This document shows positions 12,111 through 23,260 of a DNA stretch of 64,000 bases, piece after piece. This DNA comes from Erpetoichthys calabaricus (taxonomy: Eukaryota > Chordata > Cladistia > Polypteriformes > Polypteridae). How positions within the stretch are numbered: position 1 is the stretch's first letter; each line of letters begins with the position of its first letter. The stretch covers positions 115,734,462-115,798,461 of the forward strand of contig NC_041394.2 of the NCBI RefSeq assembly GCF_900747795.2. Direction: 5' to 3'. The position numbers were made by a program, and so were the translations under genes. The notes under the pieces were generated by a model. It was given only the letters and a program-made list of their open reading frames with translations, made no database searches and was not told the origin of the DNA.

Positions 12111-12755
12111 AACATACTTGGCAGAGTCTAACGCATACAGTTAACTAACTCCACCTAACGGTAATTATATGAACACAAACCTGGTTCCTCAAGGAAGTGA
12201 GTAACTCACAGCAGTGGCCCCAGCTTGAAAAGCCTCATGAAACTGGAACAAGGGAAGACAAGGACAAATTCAGACCTAATAGTTCTTGGCTATGTATTCA
12301 CTGCATTAATTCTAAAAGGTTTTATGTATCTGACTAAACTGTCACTTTGCAATAATGCTTCTGTACTTTCTTACATATATCAATCTGTTTCATGTCCTTC
12401 CGGGCATTGTAACATTAAATCAAAGTTTACCCTGGCAAGTATGTAGATAAAGCTGGATAATGTGCAAAACTGGGGAGCACTATATCACAACATACGCACA
12501 CTTTCACACAGACTGAAGAGAACCAGGATGAAGGTGCCTCGAGATGACATCATTACGTGGTGCACTGCTATTTTTTGAGAATTTAATATGTTACATTTGG
12601 CATTGACCAAGTTTTTAAGTACACTTTCATTATTGTTTAACATTACAGCGGGCAAATTTTTGTATATTTTATAACTCCTACTGCAACCTGTAAGAGAGTG
12701 ATGTGTAATTGAATGTGGAAATTCAATATCTAGTGTTGGGAATATTTTTAAAAAT

Positions 12756-12769
12756 TGAATTTAAATGAA
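12756..12769 (+). repeat. Target-site duplication, left copy
   Basis: The 14-bp sequence TGAATTTAAATGAA is repeated exactly at 13,116-13,129 and brackets the SINE insertion. Confidence 0.9.
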
Positions 12770-13115
12770 GGGCGGCACGGTGGCACAGTGGGTAGCGCTG
12801 CTGCCTCGCAGTTGGGAGATCTGGGGACCTGGGTTCGATTCCCGGGTCCTCCCTGCGCGGAGTTTGCATGTTCTACCTGTGTCTGCGTGGGTTTCCTCCC
12901 ACAGTCCAAAGACATGCAGGTTAGATGGATTGGCGATTCTAAATTGGCCCTAGTGTGTGCTTGGTGTGTAGGTGTGTTTGTGTGTGTCCTGCGGTGGGTT
13001 GGCACCCTGCCCAGGATTGTTTCCTGCCTTGTGCCCTGTGTTGGCTGGGATTGGCTCCAGCAGACCCCCGTGACCCTGTGTTCAGATTCAGCGGGTTGGA
13101 AAATGGATGGATGGA
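12770..13115 (+). mobile_element. tRNA-derived SINE, full length
   Basis: Pol III box A is TGGCACAGTGGG and box B is GGTTCGATTCC, about 50 bp downstream of the 5' end. Both match tRNA-promoter consensus. The body has the GGAGTTTGCATGTTCT and AGTCCAAAGACATGCAGG blocks common to this fish SINE group, and the tail is a short GGAT repeat. The flanking 14-bp target duplications are identical, so the insertion is young. The frames across it are artefacts. Confidence 0.9.
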
Positions 13116-13129
13116 TGAATTTAAATGAA
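13116..13129 (+). repeat. Target-site duplication, right copy
   Basis: Exact second copy of the 14-bp sequence at 12,756-12,769. It directly follows the GGAT tail of the SINE. Confidence 0.9.
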
Positions 13130-13879
13130 AAGTCAGTTTATTACCAGCACAGCATATCTATCTGTCATCACTATAATTACACATATCTGCCCAACAATAG
13201 TGTACACAGCTGTTATATACAACTTATAAGCACTTCACGGTGCGTGTTACATCCAAAGTCAGGGACATACAGTATAGCTAAAGAAAGCCGCTTAGTGCAA
13301 AGAATACTTTCTCAGTATATTACATTTTTTAGCGCTTACAAGTATTAAAATCTCCCATGCTGTACTGAGTGCACCAGGAATTTTGTTTGGTAGGTTTTTT
13401 ATTATTCTAGTTCAGTTTGTCTTTGGAAAAAATAGAGACAGATGGTTGGTTAATAGATCTCCTTTGGTGCAATATTTGTTAAATTCTAGAACTAAAGCAT
13501 TTTTTGATTAAGACAATTTCAAGCTACTGACCATACTGGATTTTATTCCAAATGAAAAAATGCAGACTTTTACTGTATATATGGAGAGTATTAAGATTTT
13601 ACGTATATATAAAAAAATCTATTTTGGCAATGTACATGGAAAATGGTCCGCATTAAACACAGTCGAGTTATTTTATATAAAGAAATCAAAGCATATATCA
13701 AGCAGTAATAATTACCACAGAAAAACAGAAAAAGAACAGCAGAGAAAGTAGGGGTTAGTATGGATTTTGTAGCCATGAAAAAAAAGATAATTAAATGCAT
13801 ATACAGAATATCAGGGTTACACTAAAATGAAGCTATGAGAAAGCCATGTTAAAATAATGAGTTTTTAGCAGTTTTTAAA

Positions 13880-15480
13880 AGTGCTCCATTGTATTAGCCT
13901 GGCAAATTTCTATCAGTAAGCTATTCCAGATTTTAGGTGCATAACAGCAGAAGGTTGCCTCACCACTTCTTTTAAGTTTAGCTCTTGGAATTATAAACAG
14001 ACACTCAGTTGAAGATCTAAGGTTACAATCTTAGTGTAAGGTGAAAGGCATTCCGAGATATAGGATGGAGCGAGATTATTTAAGGCTTTGTAAACCATAA
14101 GTAGTATTTTAAAGTCAATTCTAAATGGCACGGGTAACCAATGTAGTGACATCAAAACTGGAGAGATGTGCTCGGAATTTTCTATTCCTAGTTGAAATTC
14201 TAGCAGCTGCAATCTGCACTAATTGCAATTGATTGATGTCTTGTTTCGGTAGTCCTGAGAGGAGTGCGCTACAGTAATCTAGTCAACTGAAAACAAAAGT
14301 GTGAACTAATTTTTCAGCATCTTGCAAAGTTATAAGGGGTCTTATTTTTGCTATATTTCTTAAGTGAAAAAATGCTATCCTAATCTCATTAATATGTGAT
14401 TTAAAATTCAGGTCAGAGTCAATAGTTACCCCTAAATTCTTTACCTCTGTCTTAACTTTTAAGCTTAATGGATCAAGTTTATTTCTAATACCCTCATTAT
14501 ATCCATTTTTGCCAATCACTAAGATTTCCAATTTCTCCTTATTTCATTTGAAAAAATTACTACTCATCCATTCAGAAACACAAATAAGACATTGGGTCAG
14601 TGAGCCAAAAGAGCTGGGGTCATCAGGCACTATTGATAAATATAGTTGTGTTTCGTCAAAATAGCTGTGGTAGCTCACATTATGCCTTGGGATAATCTGA
14701 CCTAATGGAAGCATGTAGATTGAAAAGAGCAGTGGACCCAGGATAGATCCTTGTGGAACACCATATAGAATATCATGCGTCTTTGAAGTACAACTACCAC
14801 AACTAACAAAGAAATTTCTACCTGTCAAGTAACACTCAAACCAATTTAAGACGCTACCAGAGAGGCCCACCTACTGACTAAGGCGATTTATAAGAATAGT
14901 GTGATCAATGGTATCAAATGCGGCACTAAGATCTATGAGGATGAGGACAGATAAATAGCCTCTGTCTGCATTTACCCACGAGTCATTTACTACTTTAACG
15001 TGTGCAGTTTCTGTACTGTGATTTTGTTCTAAAACTTGTCAAGAACAGCATGTTTATTCAAGTGATCATTTAGCTGCATAATGACTGCCTTTTCTAGGAT
15101 TTTATATAAGAAAGGCAGGTTAGAAATAGGTCTAAAATTTTCAAAAACAAAGGAGCCAAGATTATTTTCCTTGAGCAGGGGTTTAACAACAGCGGTCTTA
15201 AGAGAGTCTGGGAAGACCCCCATATCTAATGATGAATTTACTATGTCAAGAACACTCTCAGTTAGCACATCCGATACTTCCTTGAAAAAACTTGTTGATA
15301 TTGGTTCAAGGACACAGGTGGAGGGTCTCAGTTGAGAAATTGTTTTATATAAATCGGGTAAATCTATCCTGGTGAAAGAATTTAATTTGCTTAAAATGGA
15401 ATACCAGGGTTTAAGCGGATCAGTATTTGGGGGGGGGGATGTACTATATGATTTCTAATATCATTAATTTTGTGATTAAA
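13880..15480 (-). mobile_element. L2-clade LINE, reverse-transcriptase part, broken
   Basis: Read on the minus strand, the pieces appear in RT order. VVKPLLKENN and FRPISNLPFLYKILEK (15,029-15,268) are followed by YGVPQGSILGPLLFSIYM and SYFDETQLYLS (14,544-14,870). Then come NLGVTIDSDLNFKSHI (14,283-14,531) and SLHWLPVPFRIDFKILL (13,991-14,212). The last two blocks are typical of L2/Maui elements. The catalytic YADDT is changed to YFDET. Frame breaks separate the pieces and the endonuclease is missing, so this is a dead 5'-truncated copy. Confidence 0.8.
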
Positions 15481-15489
15481 AAATATGGA

Positions 15490-16115
15490 AAAAGCCTCAC
15501 AAGTTTCACTGGAAGTTTTTCAGAGGCATTCCATCGAGTACAAGTATTCAGACGCTTTGCTGCGGCTCTCTAAATTGTGGCCTGGTGCATCCTGTTTGCT
15601 TTATTTATCCTTAAGACGTGTCAAGAACATGATTGAAGTCCACCTGTGGCAAATCTTAACAACTGGACATCATTCAGAAAGGCATACACCTGTGTATATA
15701 AGGTCCCAGAATTCATACTACCTGTTATGACAAAAGCCAACATATGAAATTCAAGATACTCTTTCTAGATTACTGTGATAACATTGTAGTGAAACATAAA
15801 TCAGGGCATGGGTATGAAACCATTTCTAAAGTTTTGACTGTTACCAGGAGCACAGAAGCCTCTATAATTTGTGGAATAAAAAACGTTTGGAGCTACCATG
15901 ACTCTTCCTAGAGTTGGCTGTCCAGGCAAGCGGAGTAAGTGTGCAAGAAGGGCCTTGGTCAGGGAGGTGACTAAAAATCTAATGGTCCCTCTAACAGAAC
16001 TTCAGAAGTCCTCTACTCAGATGGGAGACTCTGTCAGGATGCTCATCTCAGCAGTGCCCTATCAATCAGGCTTTTATGGTAAAGTGGCAAACCCCTGCTT
16101 GGGGCATTTACAGTA
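15490..16115 (+). mobile_element. Tc1-like relic D, N-terminal half
   Basis: Near 15,800-16,110 the frames read SGHGYETISKVL, VTRSTEASIICGIKNVW, RRALVREVTKNLMVPLTELQ and SALSIR. These follow the paired HTH domain and linker of Tc1 transposases. The DDE domain is absent, so the copy is truncated. It begins close to the broken 5' end of the neighbouring L2 LINE. Confidence 0.65.
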
Positions 16116-17190
16116 GCTATAATATCCAAGTGGCTCTCTCCTTTGTTAATTAAAGGGAAAACATAAAATACTTATAAATTCCTAGTATCCCATCTGGTTT
16201 GTTATTTATTAAATGCTGTTATCATCCTATCATACTAAATCCAATGTTTTGGTTAATAATATACAGTTAAAACTGAATATAGTCCGTCTTATGTTCTCTT
16301 GGATAAAGTGTGTCTTATAGCCAGAAATATGCAGAAATACATTTTAAAAACTAAATTTCATTGAGACTCATTGACAAACTAGAGATACCTTAAAGTGCAG
16401 CTATACTTAACGCCAATATATAAAGTGTGATCTGAAAGAACTGAGATTCAAAAATGTATAAGCCTTAACCCATTACATTTTCATTAGCAGTTTCTAAATG
16501 TGAAGCACTGTCCAAACAGAGCTAACTTATTTCTGGGATGCAGTCCTTCTGCCTCCACCTTTTAAATAATGGAAGGCTTTTATTCGATTCCCTTAGTGAG
16601 AAACAGATTCTAGAAATAATTTTTTATTCGCTCTAGGATTTCTTTTACAGCAACACGGTACACTGTGCCATGGCTGGACCACTGAGAATTAAGTAATGTC
16701 TAATACTATCTACTGTCTAAAAAATGCAAATGAATGTTAAAGTTCCAAATTCTAAAGCCAAAATGACTTGATTGTATGAAAAGGTTAACAAAAAAATAAA
16801 AGAGGAATGTGAGCGTATTGAACAGGAATGTAACATGAATGACAACCTCGAATCCTAAACTGGAAAAGGAATTAAAAAGAAAAATACATCATCACACTAT
16901 CTTATTGACAGCATGTAACTCAAACAATGCTAAATTTTTACATACAAAGCAAAAAATGTATAAAGGAAACAGCTTCTCAGTACGAGTCAACAAACACATA
17001 AATCATTGCATTGCGTTTATTTGTAGGCAACTTCATTATGTGAATGAATGTGAGAAAGTACTTCAAGCAGCAGAGCACAGGCCTCCTCAATACTTGAATA
17101 TACAGTAAGTATGCATTTTCCTTTATACAATGTTTCAGTAAAAAACAGGCCCTTGTATCTTGAAACCTAACCTCTAGTACATTTGATAAT
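16116..17190. other. Region downstream of RHNO1, nothing recognised
   Basis: AT-rich DNA following the RHNO1 3' end. Short frames at 16,839-17,237 have no family resemblance. Confidence 0.4.
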
Positions 17191-17196
17191 TTTATT
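17191..17196 (-). terminator. Candidate RHNO1 polyadenylation signal
   Basis: AATAAA on the minus strand, about 87 nt past the RHNO1 stop codon, followed within 40-50 nt by a GT/T-rich stretch. Placement is plausible; no transcript evidence is available here. Confidence 0.5.
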
Positions 17197-17282
17197 CCAG
17201 AAAAGTTCATTTTTGACTGCACTCTCAGCTCATTCATGCAAGTAACAAGTTAAAAATTTATATATTGTGGAAAAGCTTTTAA

Positions 17283-17990
17283 TTATTTCATATCAGCATT
17301 GACTAATATTTCACTTCTGGTCAGCTTCCCTCTGTCTTTCAGATATTTCATCACCGTCTTCCTCCTCCGCCAGGTCACCTTTAATCCATATTCTTTTTCA
17401 GGAGTATCTTGAACTAAGATGTCATTGTGGTCCACTGCACATGGTGTTTGGGCTATATAATTCAAAAATCTCAAATCCATAACAGGAGAATGTTTGTGAT
17501 GCTCCCCAACAGATGAGCACAGATTTGCAACTGGAGTATAGACAGTTGGGGGAGTAGATGCATCATTGGTACTGAGGTCTCCAAATCTTGTTGAGTTTTC
17601 TGGCTCCCTCAATTGTCCGTCATTGTTTGTTGTATACTCTTTAGCCTCATTTGTTGCCAGTTTTTTAGCTCCTTGACCAGCTTTCTGAAACACAGAAGTG
17701 TTTCTGGACAGAGGTGGCAAACTCTCATCCTCAGTTACCTTACATGTAAGCAAACCCTTATTTCGTAGAATGGGTTTACCAGCTCTTGGGGCACACTTTT
17801 GACGTTGTGGGACTTCAGAGGCCTCATTAAAACTCAATGCTGGGAACTTACAAACACTTGATTTCTTTGTCTTGGAAATCCTGCTGATACTAAAAGAGGT
17901 TCCATAACTTGAAGTGCTTTCTGTATGATACTGTTTCTGTCTTCGAGGTGGAAACTGCAACTGCTCTCCTGATTCAAACTGAGATTTAAC
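17283..17990 (-). CDS. RHNO1: RHNO1 last coding exon
   Basis: The acceptor is a poly-T tract ending AAACCAG, and the exon starts GTTAAATCTCAG in phase 0 after W57. It encodes residues 58-292, with low-complexity S/T/K-rich sequence in the middle and the conserved basic C-terminus. The stop codon is TAA. Confidence 0.92.
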   Translation of the reverse strand, partial: VKSQFESGEQLQFPPRRQKQYHTESTSSYGTSFSISRISKTKKSSVCKFPALSFNEASEVPQRQKCAPRAGKPILRNKGLLTCKVTEDESLPPLSRNTSVFQKAGQGAKKLATNEAKEYTTNNDGQLREPENSTRFGDLSTNDASTPPTVYTPVANLCSSVGEHHKHSPVMDLRFLNYIAQTPCAVDHNDILVQDTPEKEYGLKVTWRRRKTVMKYLKDRGKLTRSEILVNADMK

Positions 17991-20900
17991 CTGGTTTAAA
18001 AAAAAAAAAAAAAGCTTTTAGTTTGTCCATCATAGGATTACACTTTTTAAGCATTTCATTTTGTGTTTTGACAGTTTCTCTCTCACTGGTACTTTTTTTT
18101 CTTTCTTCTCTTCCTTTATCTATAAGCTTTTATCACATTTATTACATTGACAGCAGGGAATTTCAATGTTAGTTTACATATAGTTTGTACAGAAATCTTT
18201 CACCTCAATTGGCTTAAGTTGGTGAACTGTACTTAATGCTTTTTTTTTTTTTTTATATAAACATAGTTACATGCAAGACTAATGTCACTAATTATTTCAC
18301 AGTAGGCCAGCCAACTGTGTTTAAAAAATTCTTTTAAAAAAGACAGTTGTTTCAGAAGTTAAATAATAGTAGTGACTCTCAAAGTGAACACAATATCCAA
18401 ACACTTTATTTTTTAAATTTTGTTCATATGTGTAAAGTAAAAATGATTAAATTCTTCCACGGTTGGAGGACAGGTAAGTGACTCACTTAGGGTCTTACAG
18501 AAAAACAATGATTAGAACTATATATGCAAATTTGTGGGGTTTCCACTTCTTAATCCGTAAGTCATACTGCCCAACTATGTAATATGGAGCAATGCATTAA
18601 TTTTTTTTTAACTTTCTTCAAAGGTGTTCTACTGAAATTAAAATAAGTAATCGCTTATAAAGGACATTCCTATAAAGATTTTGCTGGGCTGCATAGCTAC
18701 TAAAGATTTCTCATCACCAGCTCTACTAAATAGTCAAACTATTTTCCTAAGAAAATATGACTGCTGCCACAAGAGTTCTTAGTTTGAATCCATCCTGTGC
18801 ACTATCCATGTGCAGATGACATTCTCTGAAGGTGTGAGTGAGTCCCACAATCCATGAAGGACAAAAACTTACTTTCCAAAATCCCAAAGACATACATTGT
18901 CTATAAAAAATATTCAACCCCTTTGAAGTTTTCATTGTCGTTGTTACACAAAATTGAGTGATGGTGGAATTAATTTGGGTTTTTGACACTGGTCAGCAGT
19001 AAAAGACTCTTTAATGTCAAAGTAAAAACAGATCTCAGCAAAGTGGTCTAAATTAATTACAAAAATAAAACACAAAATTTTACAGAAGTATTCAACCCCT
19101 TTAATGTGACACATCTAAGTCATAACTGGTGCAGTCAATTGGTTTTAGAAGTCACATAATTAGTTCAATGGAGAGCATATGTTTGTAATAATGGAATTTC
19201 AATTGATTGTAGTCTAAATGCACATTAACCGGAAGGACCAGCTTGTTGTGAGTCAGTACTGTGGTCTAATCTACACAATGAGGACAAAAGAACTCTATAA
19301 GCAGCTCCATGAAAATGAGATTCAAAAGAACAAGCCAGTGGAAAGATACAAAAACATATTCAAGTGACTGAATATCCCATGGTTTCCCATTAAATCAATT
19401 GTTAAGAAATGGAAAGAGTATGGCACAGCTGCAAATCTGCCTAGAGAAGGCATTCCACAAAACCTGAGTGATCATGAAAGGAAAAAAAAGTTTTAGAGGC
19501 TACCAGGAGACCTATGGTATCTCTGAGAAAGTTAAAAGCTATATAGTGTATGAGATTGGAGACATTCTGTATACAACAACTGTTGCCAAGGTGCTTCACC
19601 AGTCACAGCTTTATGAGAGTGTGTTCAAGAGAAAGCCACTTTAATAATCATATGACACTTCAGAAGGTACACCAGAAGGTACATGGGAGATTCTGAAGTC
19701 AGCTGCAAGAAGGTTCTATAATCTGACAAGATAAAAAAATTAGCTTTTTGGACATCAAACTAAACATATTTAAACACTGCACATTTTCAAAAACACAATA
19801 CACCCCATCTATGGTAGTGGCAGCATCATTCTGTGGGGATGCTTTTCTGCAGCAGGGCTCTTGACGGCTTATGATGGTAGAGGGTAAAATGAATACAACA
19901 AAATACAGGGATATCCTGGAGGAAAACCCGATGCAGTCTGCAAAAAACCTGCAGCTTTGGAGATTTGTTTTTCAGCAAGGCAAAGACCCCAAGCCAAAAC
20001 TACACAGAAATGGCTTAAAAATTACAATGTTAATATCCTTAAGCGGACGAGCCGAAGTCCCAACCTCAATTTAAATGAAAATGTGTGGCTAGATTTGAAA
20101 AACACCATTCACTCAACATCCCCACACAACACGAGCTCAAGCAGTTTTACAAAGAAGAATGGAGAACAGTGTCCACACATCTGGAAAGCTGGCAGAAACC
20201 TGACCATACAGACTCAAGACGGAAATAGCTGCCAACTAAATAATAACTTAGTATAATTGATTGCATAAGTATAAATGTGTTTTACATTTGCCATTAATAT
20301 ACAATAGATCAAAGCACCTTGAGCATGGGAAAGGGTGCTATATAAATAAAATGTATTATTATTTTGCAGATAGACATTTAGACATTCTCACTTTGACGTG
20401 AAAGTCTTCTCTTGAGCAATGTGTATTAAATAAAAAAAAAAAAAAACAACCCAGATGAAATCCACTGCAATTCAATGCTGTATAATAAGAATTCAAAAAA
20501 TGTTCAATAGTTTTTATAGGCCCTGTACGTGTTAGGTTAATTGGTGGCTCTAAAGTGGCCCCTTGTAGTTGTAAGTATGTGAATTAGTGTACTGTGGGTA
20601 GCTCCCAGGACTAGTTAATGTCTTTTGGCCAATGCTGCAAGGTAGTTTAATGAACAATATACAAAGTTTCGAGCCATGGGTACCCATTACTGTTTACATT
20701 TACAAAATATTAAATCAAATGTGAGACACCATACTCTATAAATTGTAATCTCTTAAATAAATGGTGCAATTGTGATATACAATTAAGTTCTCAAGCAAGT
20801 GTTTCAAATCATTGACCAAACACTTGTGTGGCTCAGCTCAAGATGCTAATCTGAATTGGCAGCACCAGTTAGTAGAATGATACCATATATAATGTGTTAT

Positions 20901-22003
20901 CAGCAGTGTAGTTCCACAAAGATTTACATTTTGAAGGGCTGCTAAAAATTAATTAAGTTTTTGTTGGGTTTCTGAGGCCAATATATGGTTTCATTACAAC
21001 TAAAATGTTATGAAAGACATGAAAGCACATACTGTATATAACATACATACATTACTGAACAATCTGAGAATTCGTGCACAGTTATGAGCACATAGCTGGA
21101 TGACATAATTACTGCTGTCAAGGTCAGTACAATTCAATAGCTTATTTTGGATGAGATTAGAAAATGCTAGCAACAAATGTTTGATAACTTTTGCGACATA
21201 CTTTAAAAAAAAAAAAAAAAAAAAAAAAAAGTATTCTGATACCTATCTACATTATGTAATGTTAATTGAATAGACTAAACTAGCCCTATAACAGTGTATG
21301 TTCATGAGGGAGATCAGCAATGTACTGGCGCACTATTAATTTAATTCAGCGGGTTTGACAGTGCTGCTTTTATGATCATGTATGATAAGATTCTCAAAGC
21401 GGCTCAATTCAATTCCCAAATAACCTTAACAATGCATTGTTGTAGATGTTAAACGAAAAATCAGAGTCAGACAAAAACCCATGTAGACAATGGGAGAACT
21501 GAGACAATGCCTGGGTGAGGGATTCAAACCCAGGATGCTGGTTCCATGAGGATACAGTGCTATTTACTACCCTGGTCATATATCATTCTCTTTAAAGACA
21601 TAAGTAGACCTCTCCACCTTTGGAAGTCTTTAAAAAATATACCCACAATATAAATCAAGGTCAGGCATGGCCTCCTATTGAAATTCATAAATGCCCCTTC
21701 TTGTGAAAACAGTGATGTTTATTATTATTAAATAACATTTGAAACAGTTTTCTAAAACCAAACCATCAGTTTCAGTGATGCAATAACCATAAGACAGAAG
21801 TAAGTCTTATTCATAAGAAGAAATTGAATTACCCAGCCGAGTGCAGATGAATTTTGGTCAACTGGCAAAGTTGGAACATGTTTAGGGTTAAGTGCTGATT
21901 GAGCAGGAATGCCATATGTATGTCTATCACCATCTAGTGGACTTTCTAAGAACATCAGAGATGGCTTTCTTATATTACAGATTCGTTTCTTCCTGCCAGG
22001 CAT
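17283..22003 (-). CDS. RHNO1: RHNO1 (RAD9-HUS1-RAD1 interacting nuclear orphan 1), two coding exons
   Basis: RHNO1 is a nuclear checkpoint factor that binds the 9-1-1 clamp and TopBP1 and promotes ATR signalling. Coding exons join 22,003-21,833 and 17,990-17,283, giving 292 codons before the stop (human is 238). The N-terminus MPGRKKRI matches human MPPRKKRR. The 9-1-1 binding stretch (human SWVSPDF) appears as GWVKSQF, residues 56-62, with the exon junction between W57 and V58. The C-terminus DTPEKEYGLKVTWRRR, followed by YLKDRGKLTRSEILV, is nearly identical to human. Donor and acceptor are consensus and in phase. The single 3.8-kb coding intron holds nested repeats. It is divergent from FOXM1, as in mammals. 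The start was chosen by homology; an upstream overlapping frame exists. Confidence 0.93.
18738..18894 (+). repeat. SINE 5' part, split by a Tc1 insertion
   Basis: ACTGCTGCCACAAGAGTTC, a degraded box B (GTTTGAATCC), and the stretch CCAAAATCCCAAAGACATA match the tRNA-SINE body. The SINE resumes after the Tc1 element at 20,526. The TA at 18,893-18,894 is the transposon target duplication. Confidence 0.7.
18895..20525 (+). mobile_element. Tc1-like transposon, decayed, with terminal inverted repeats
   Basis: The left end has CTATAAAAAATATTCAACCC and the right end has its degraded inverse, with TA at both borders (18,893-18,894 and 20,526-20,527). Broken plus-strand frames show the paired-HTH region near 19,290-19,480. 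The DDE region lies near 19,810-20,130, including VEGKMNTTKYRDILEEN and FQQGKDPKPKLHR. The catalytic NDPKH is changed to KDPKP. The length of 1.63 kb is normal for Tc1. A short L2-like tail (about 20,310-20,365) has inserted near its 3' end. Confidence 0.75.
20310..20368 (+). repeat. LINE 3' tail fragment nested in Tc1
   Basis: CTTGAGCATGGGAAAGGGTG followed by CTATATAAATAAAATG and TTATT repeats. Almost the same sequence occurs at 58,565-58,612, so both are dispersed LINE 3' ends. Confidence 0.55.
20526..20660 (+). repeat. SINE 3' part, resuming after Tc1
   Basis: TACGTGTTAGGTTAATTGGT continues the SINE exactly where the part ending GACATA stopped at 18,894, counting one TA copy only. This confirms a clean TA insertion of the Tc1 into an older SINE. 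Confidence 0.7.
21205..21230 (+). repeat. Poly(A) run
   Basis: About 26 A residues in the RHNO1 intron, likely the tail of a retroposed sequence. No source element was recognised upstream. Confidence 0.85.
21440..21600 (-). repeat. SINE relic, minus orientation
   Basis: On the minus strand this reads TAGCACTGTATCCTCATGGA, then box B GGTTTGAATCC, then CAGTTCTCCCATTGTCTACA. These are in the order of the tRNA-SINE 5' half. Confidence 0.55.
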
Positions 22004-22021
22004 TAGCTGCCATCATATCAG
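21833..22021 (-). CDS. RHNO1: RHNO1 first coding exon
   Basis: The acceptor TTTTTCACAG precedes an 18-nt 5' UTR, then the ATG at 22,003. The exon encodes residues 1-57 and ends TGG|GTAATT. The acceptor implies at least one noncoding exon upstream, toward the shared promoter. Confidence 0.88.
21975..22016 (-). promoter_or_regulatory. RHNO1: Upstream frame overlapping the RHNO1 start
   Basis: Two consecutive ATGs lie 13 and 10 nt before the RHNO1 start in another frame. They open a 13-residue frame, MMAANAWQEETNL, that ends inside the coding region. If translated, it would compete with RHNO1 initiation. Confidence 0.6.
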
Positions 22022-22023
22022 CT

Positions 22024-22598
22024 GTGAAAAACAAAAAGAAAAATATTAAGCACAGGAAGATATAAAGTAATAGTTCCAATCTAAAAAATCAATAGAAATA
22101 AAAACTTTAGCAGAATGAGGTTGGAAATTAGTAATGGATAGTCCAGGAGCAATCTTTCAGAAGGTTAATTCAAATCTTTATCAGACCTCCTTACTAAATA
22201 TCATATTTTTTACGTCTGTATTTATCTAGTGAATTAATAAATAACACATACTGTTACTATTTAAAATATATCAGCCATTATGTGTGTTCACAGTGCAATT
22301 TCACTATTTAAGAGATGGTATATAGAGAGGACATTAAAAAAAGTCCCCCCCACAATATATTTTTGAAGAAATCCACATTTCATGAATTAGTAGATATAAA
22401 ATTTTGGTTTTTTGCCAACAACAATCAATATTTCAGCCTTTGAATATAAATAGTGTCATACCGAGAACTTAATTCAAAGGTCTTAGCCCAAAGCCCTAAG
22501 GTTCTACATTTAATTATACAGTATTCTTGGCAAAAAAATGCAGAGGTTCTGCCTCCACTCTGCACAGCACTCACTGTACCATTGAACAGGCCAGCCAT
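22024..22598. other. RHNO1 5' intron sequence, unclassified
   Basis: Between the RHNO1 acceptor and the LINE piece I see AT-rich sequence without a recognisable feature. Confidence 0.4.
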
Positions 22599-22599
22599 G

Positions 22600-23260
22600 A
22601 TATTCAGCAATTTTGGGGGATCCTACAAAATTTCAGGGTGTCCCACAGGGCAGCACAATCAACTGAGTAAAATGCTTTACAAAAATCAACAAAGACTGAA
22701 AAGAAACTCTGTCGATATTCACGTTTGCGCTCATTGAGAATCCTCAGTGCCAAGATGCAGTGAATGGTAGACTTCTTATAGGTAAAACCAGACTGTTCTG
22801 GTCACTGGTAGATGAGCAAGTGATCACAGATCCCATCAAGGATGACCCTATCAAGGACCTTACCCGGCACCAAGAGCATTGTTATCCCCCTGTAGTTGCT
22901 GCAATCCAGGCAACCACCCTTCCTTTCCAGATAGGGACGACAAGTCCCGTTTTCCAATAAGTTGTGATGATGCCAGTCTCCCAAATGGAAGCAAAGATTG
23001 CTTGCAATGCCAGGAGAACAGCCTTACCACCAGCCTGGAGAAGTTCACCCCGGATACCACAGATCCCTGCAGCCTTTCCAACCTCAGTGAGATTGGGTGG
23101 TTTGCAACTAATTGGAGGATCAGCCTCAAGAACTGTGGACCCACAGATGTCCAACATCCTATCCGGAGTATAAGCTTTAAACAGCTGCTCAAAGTAGCCA
23201 GCCCAGTGGGTCACAACTGCAGCATCACCTGTACAGACCGTTAGACAGTGCAATTAATAA
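22600..23260 (-). mobile_element. LINE remnant, N-terminal reverse-transcriptase region
   Basis: The minus strand reads THWAGYFEQLFKAY, then KAAGICGIRGELLQAGGKA, then ASIWETGIITTYWKTGLVV and NYRGITMLLVPGKVLDRVIL. These are the fingers/palm start of a LINE RT (the KAPGxDGIPAELL and NYRGITLL blocks). The blocks lie in two frames and the YADD region is degraded, so it is a broken internal fragment. It lies upstream of the RHNO1 coding exons. Confidence 0.75.

Larger units (their letters stand above)
17991..21832 (-). other. RHNO1: RHNO1 coding intron
   Basis: A 3.8-kb intron in phase 0, with GTAATT donor and CAG acceptor. It contains a SINE split by a Tc1 copy, a LINE tail, a poly(A) run and a reverse-oriented SINE, listed separately. 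The rest is unclassified AT-rich sequence. Confidence 0.85.

Noticed and set aside
12748-13348. 197-codon and shorter frames across 12.75-13.35 kb
   Set aside because: They cover the tRNA-derived SINE; no protein family matches.
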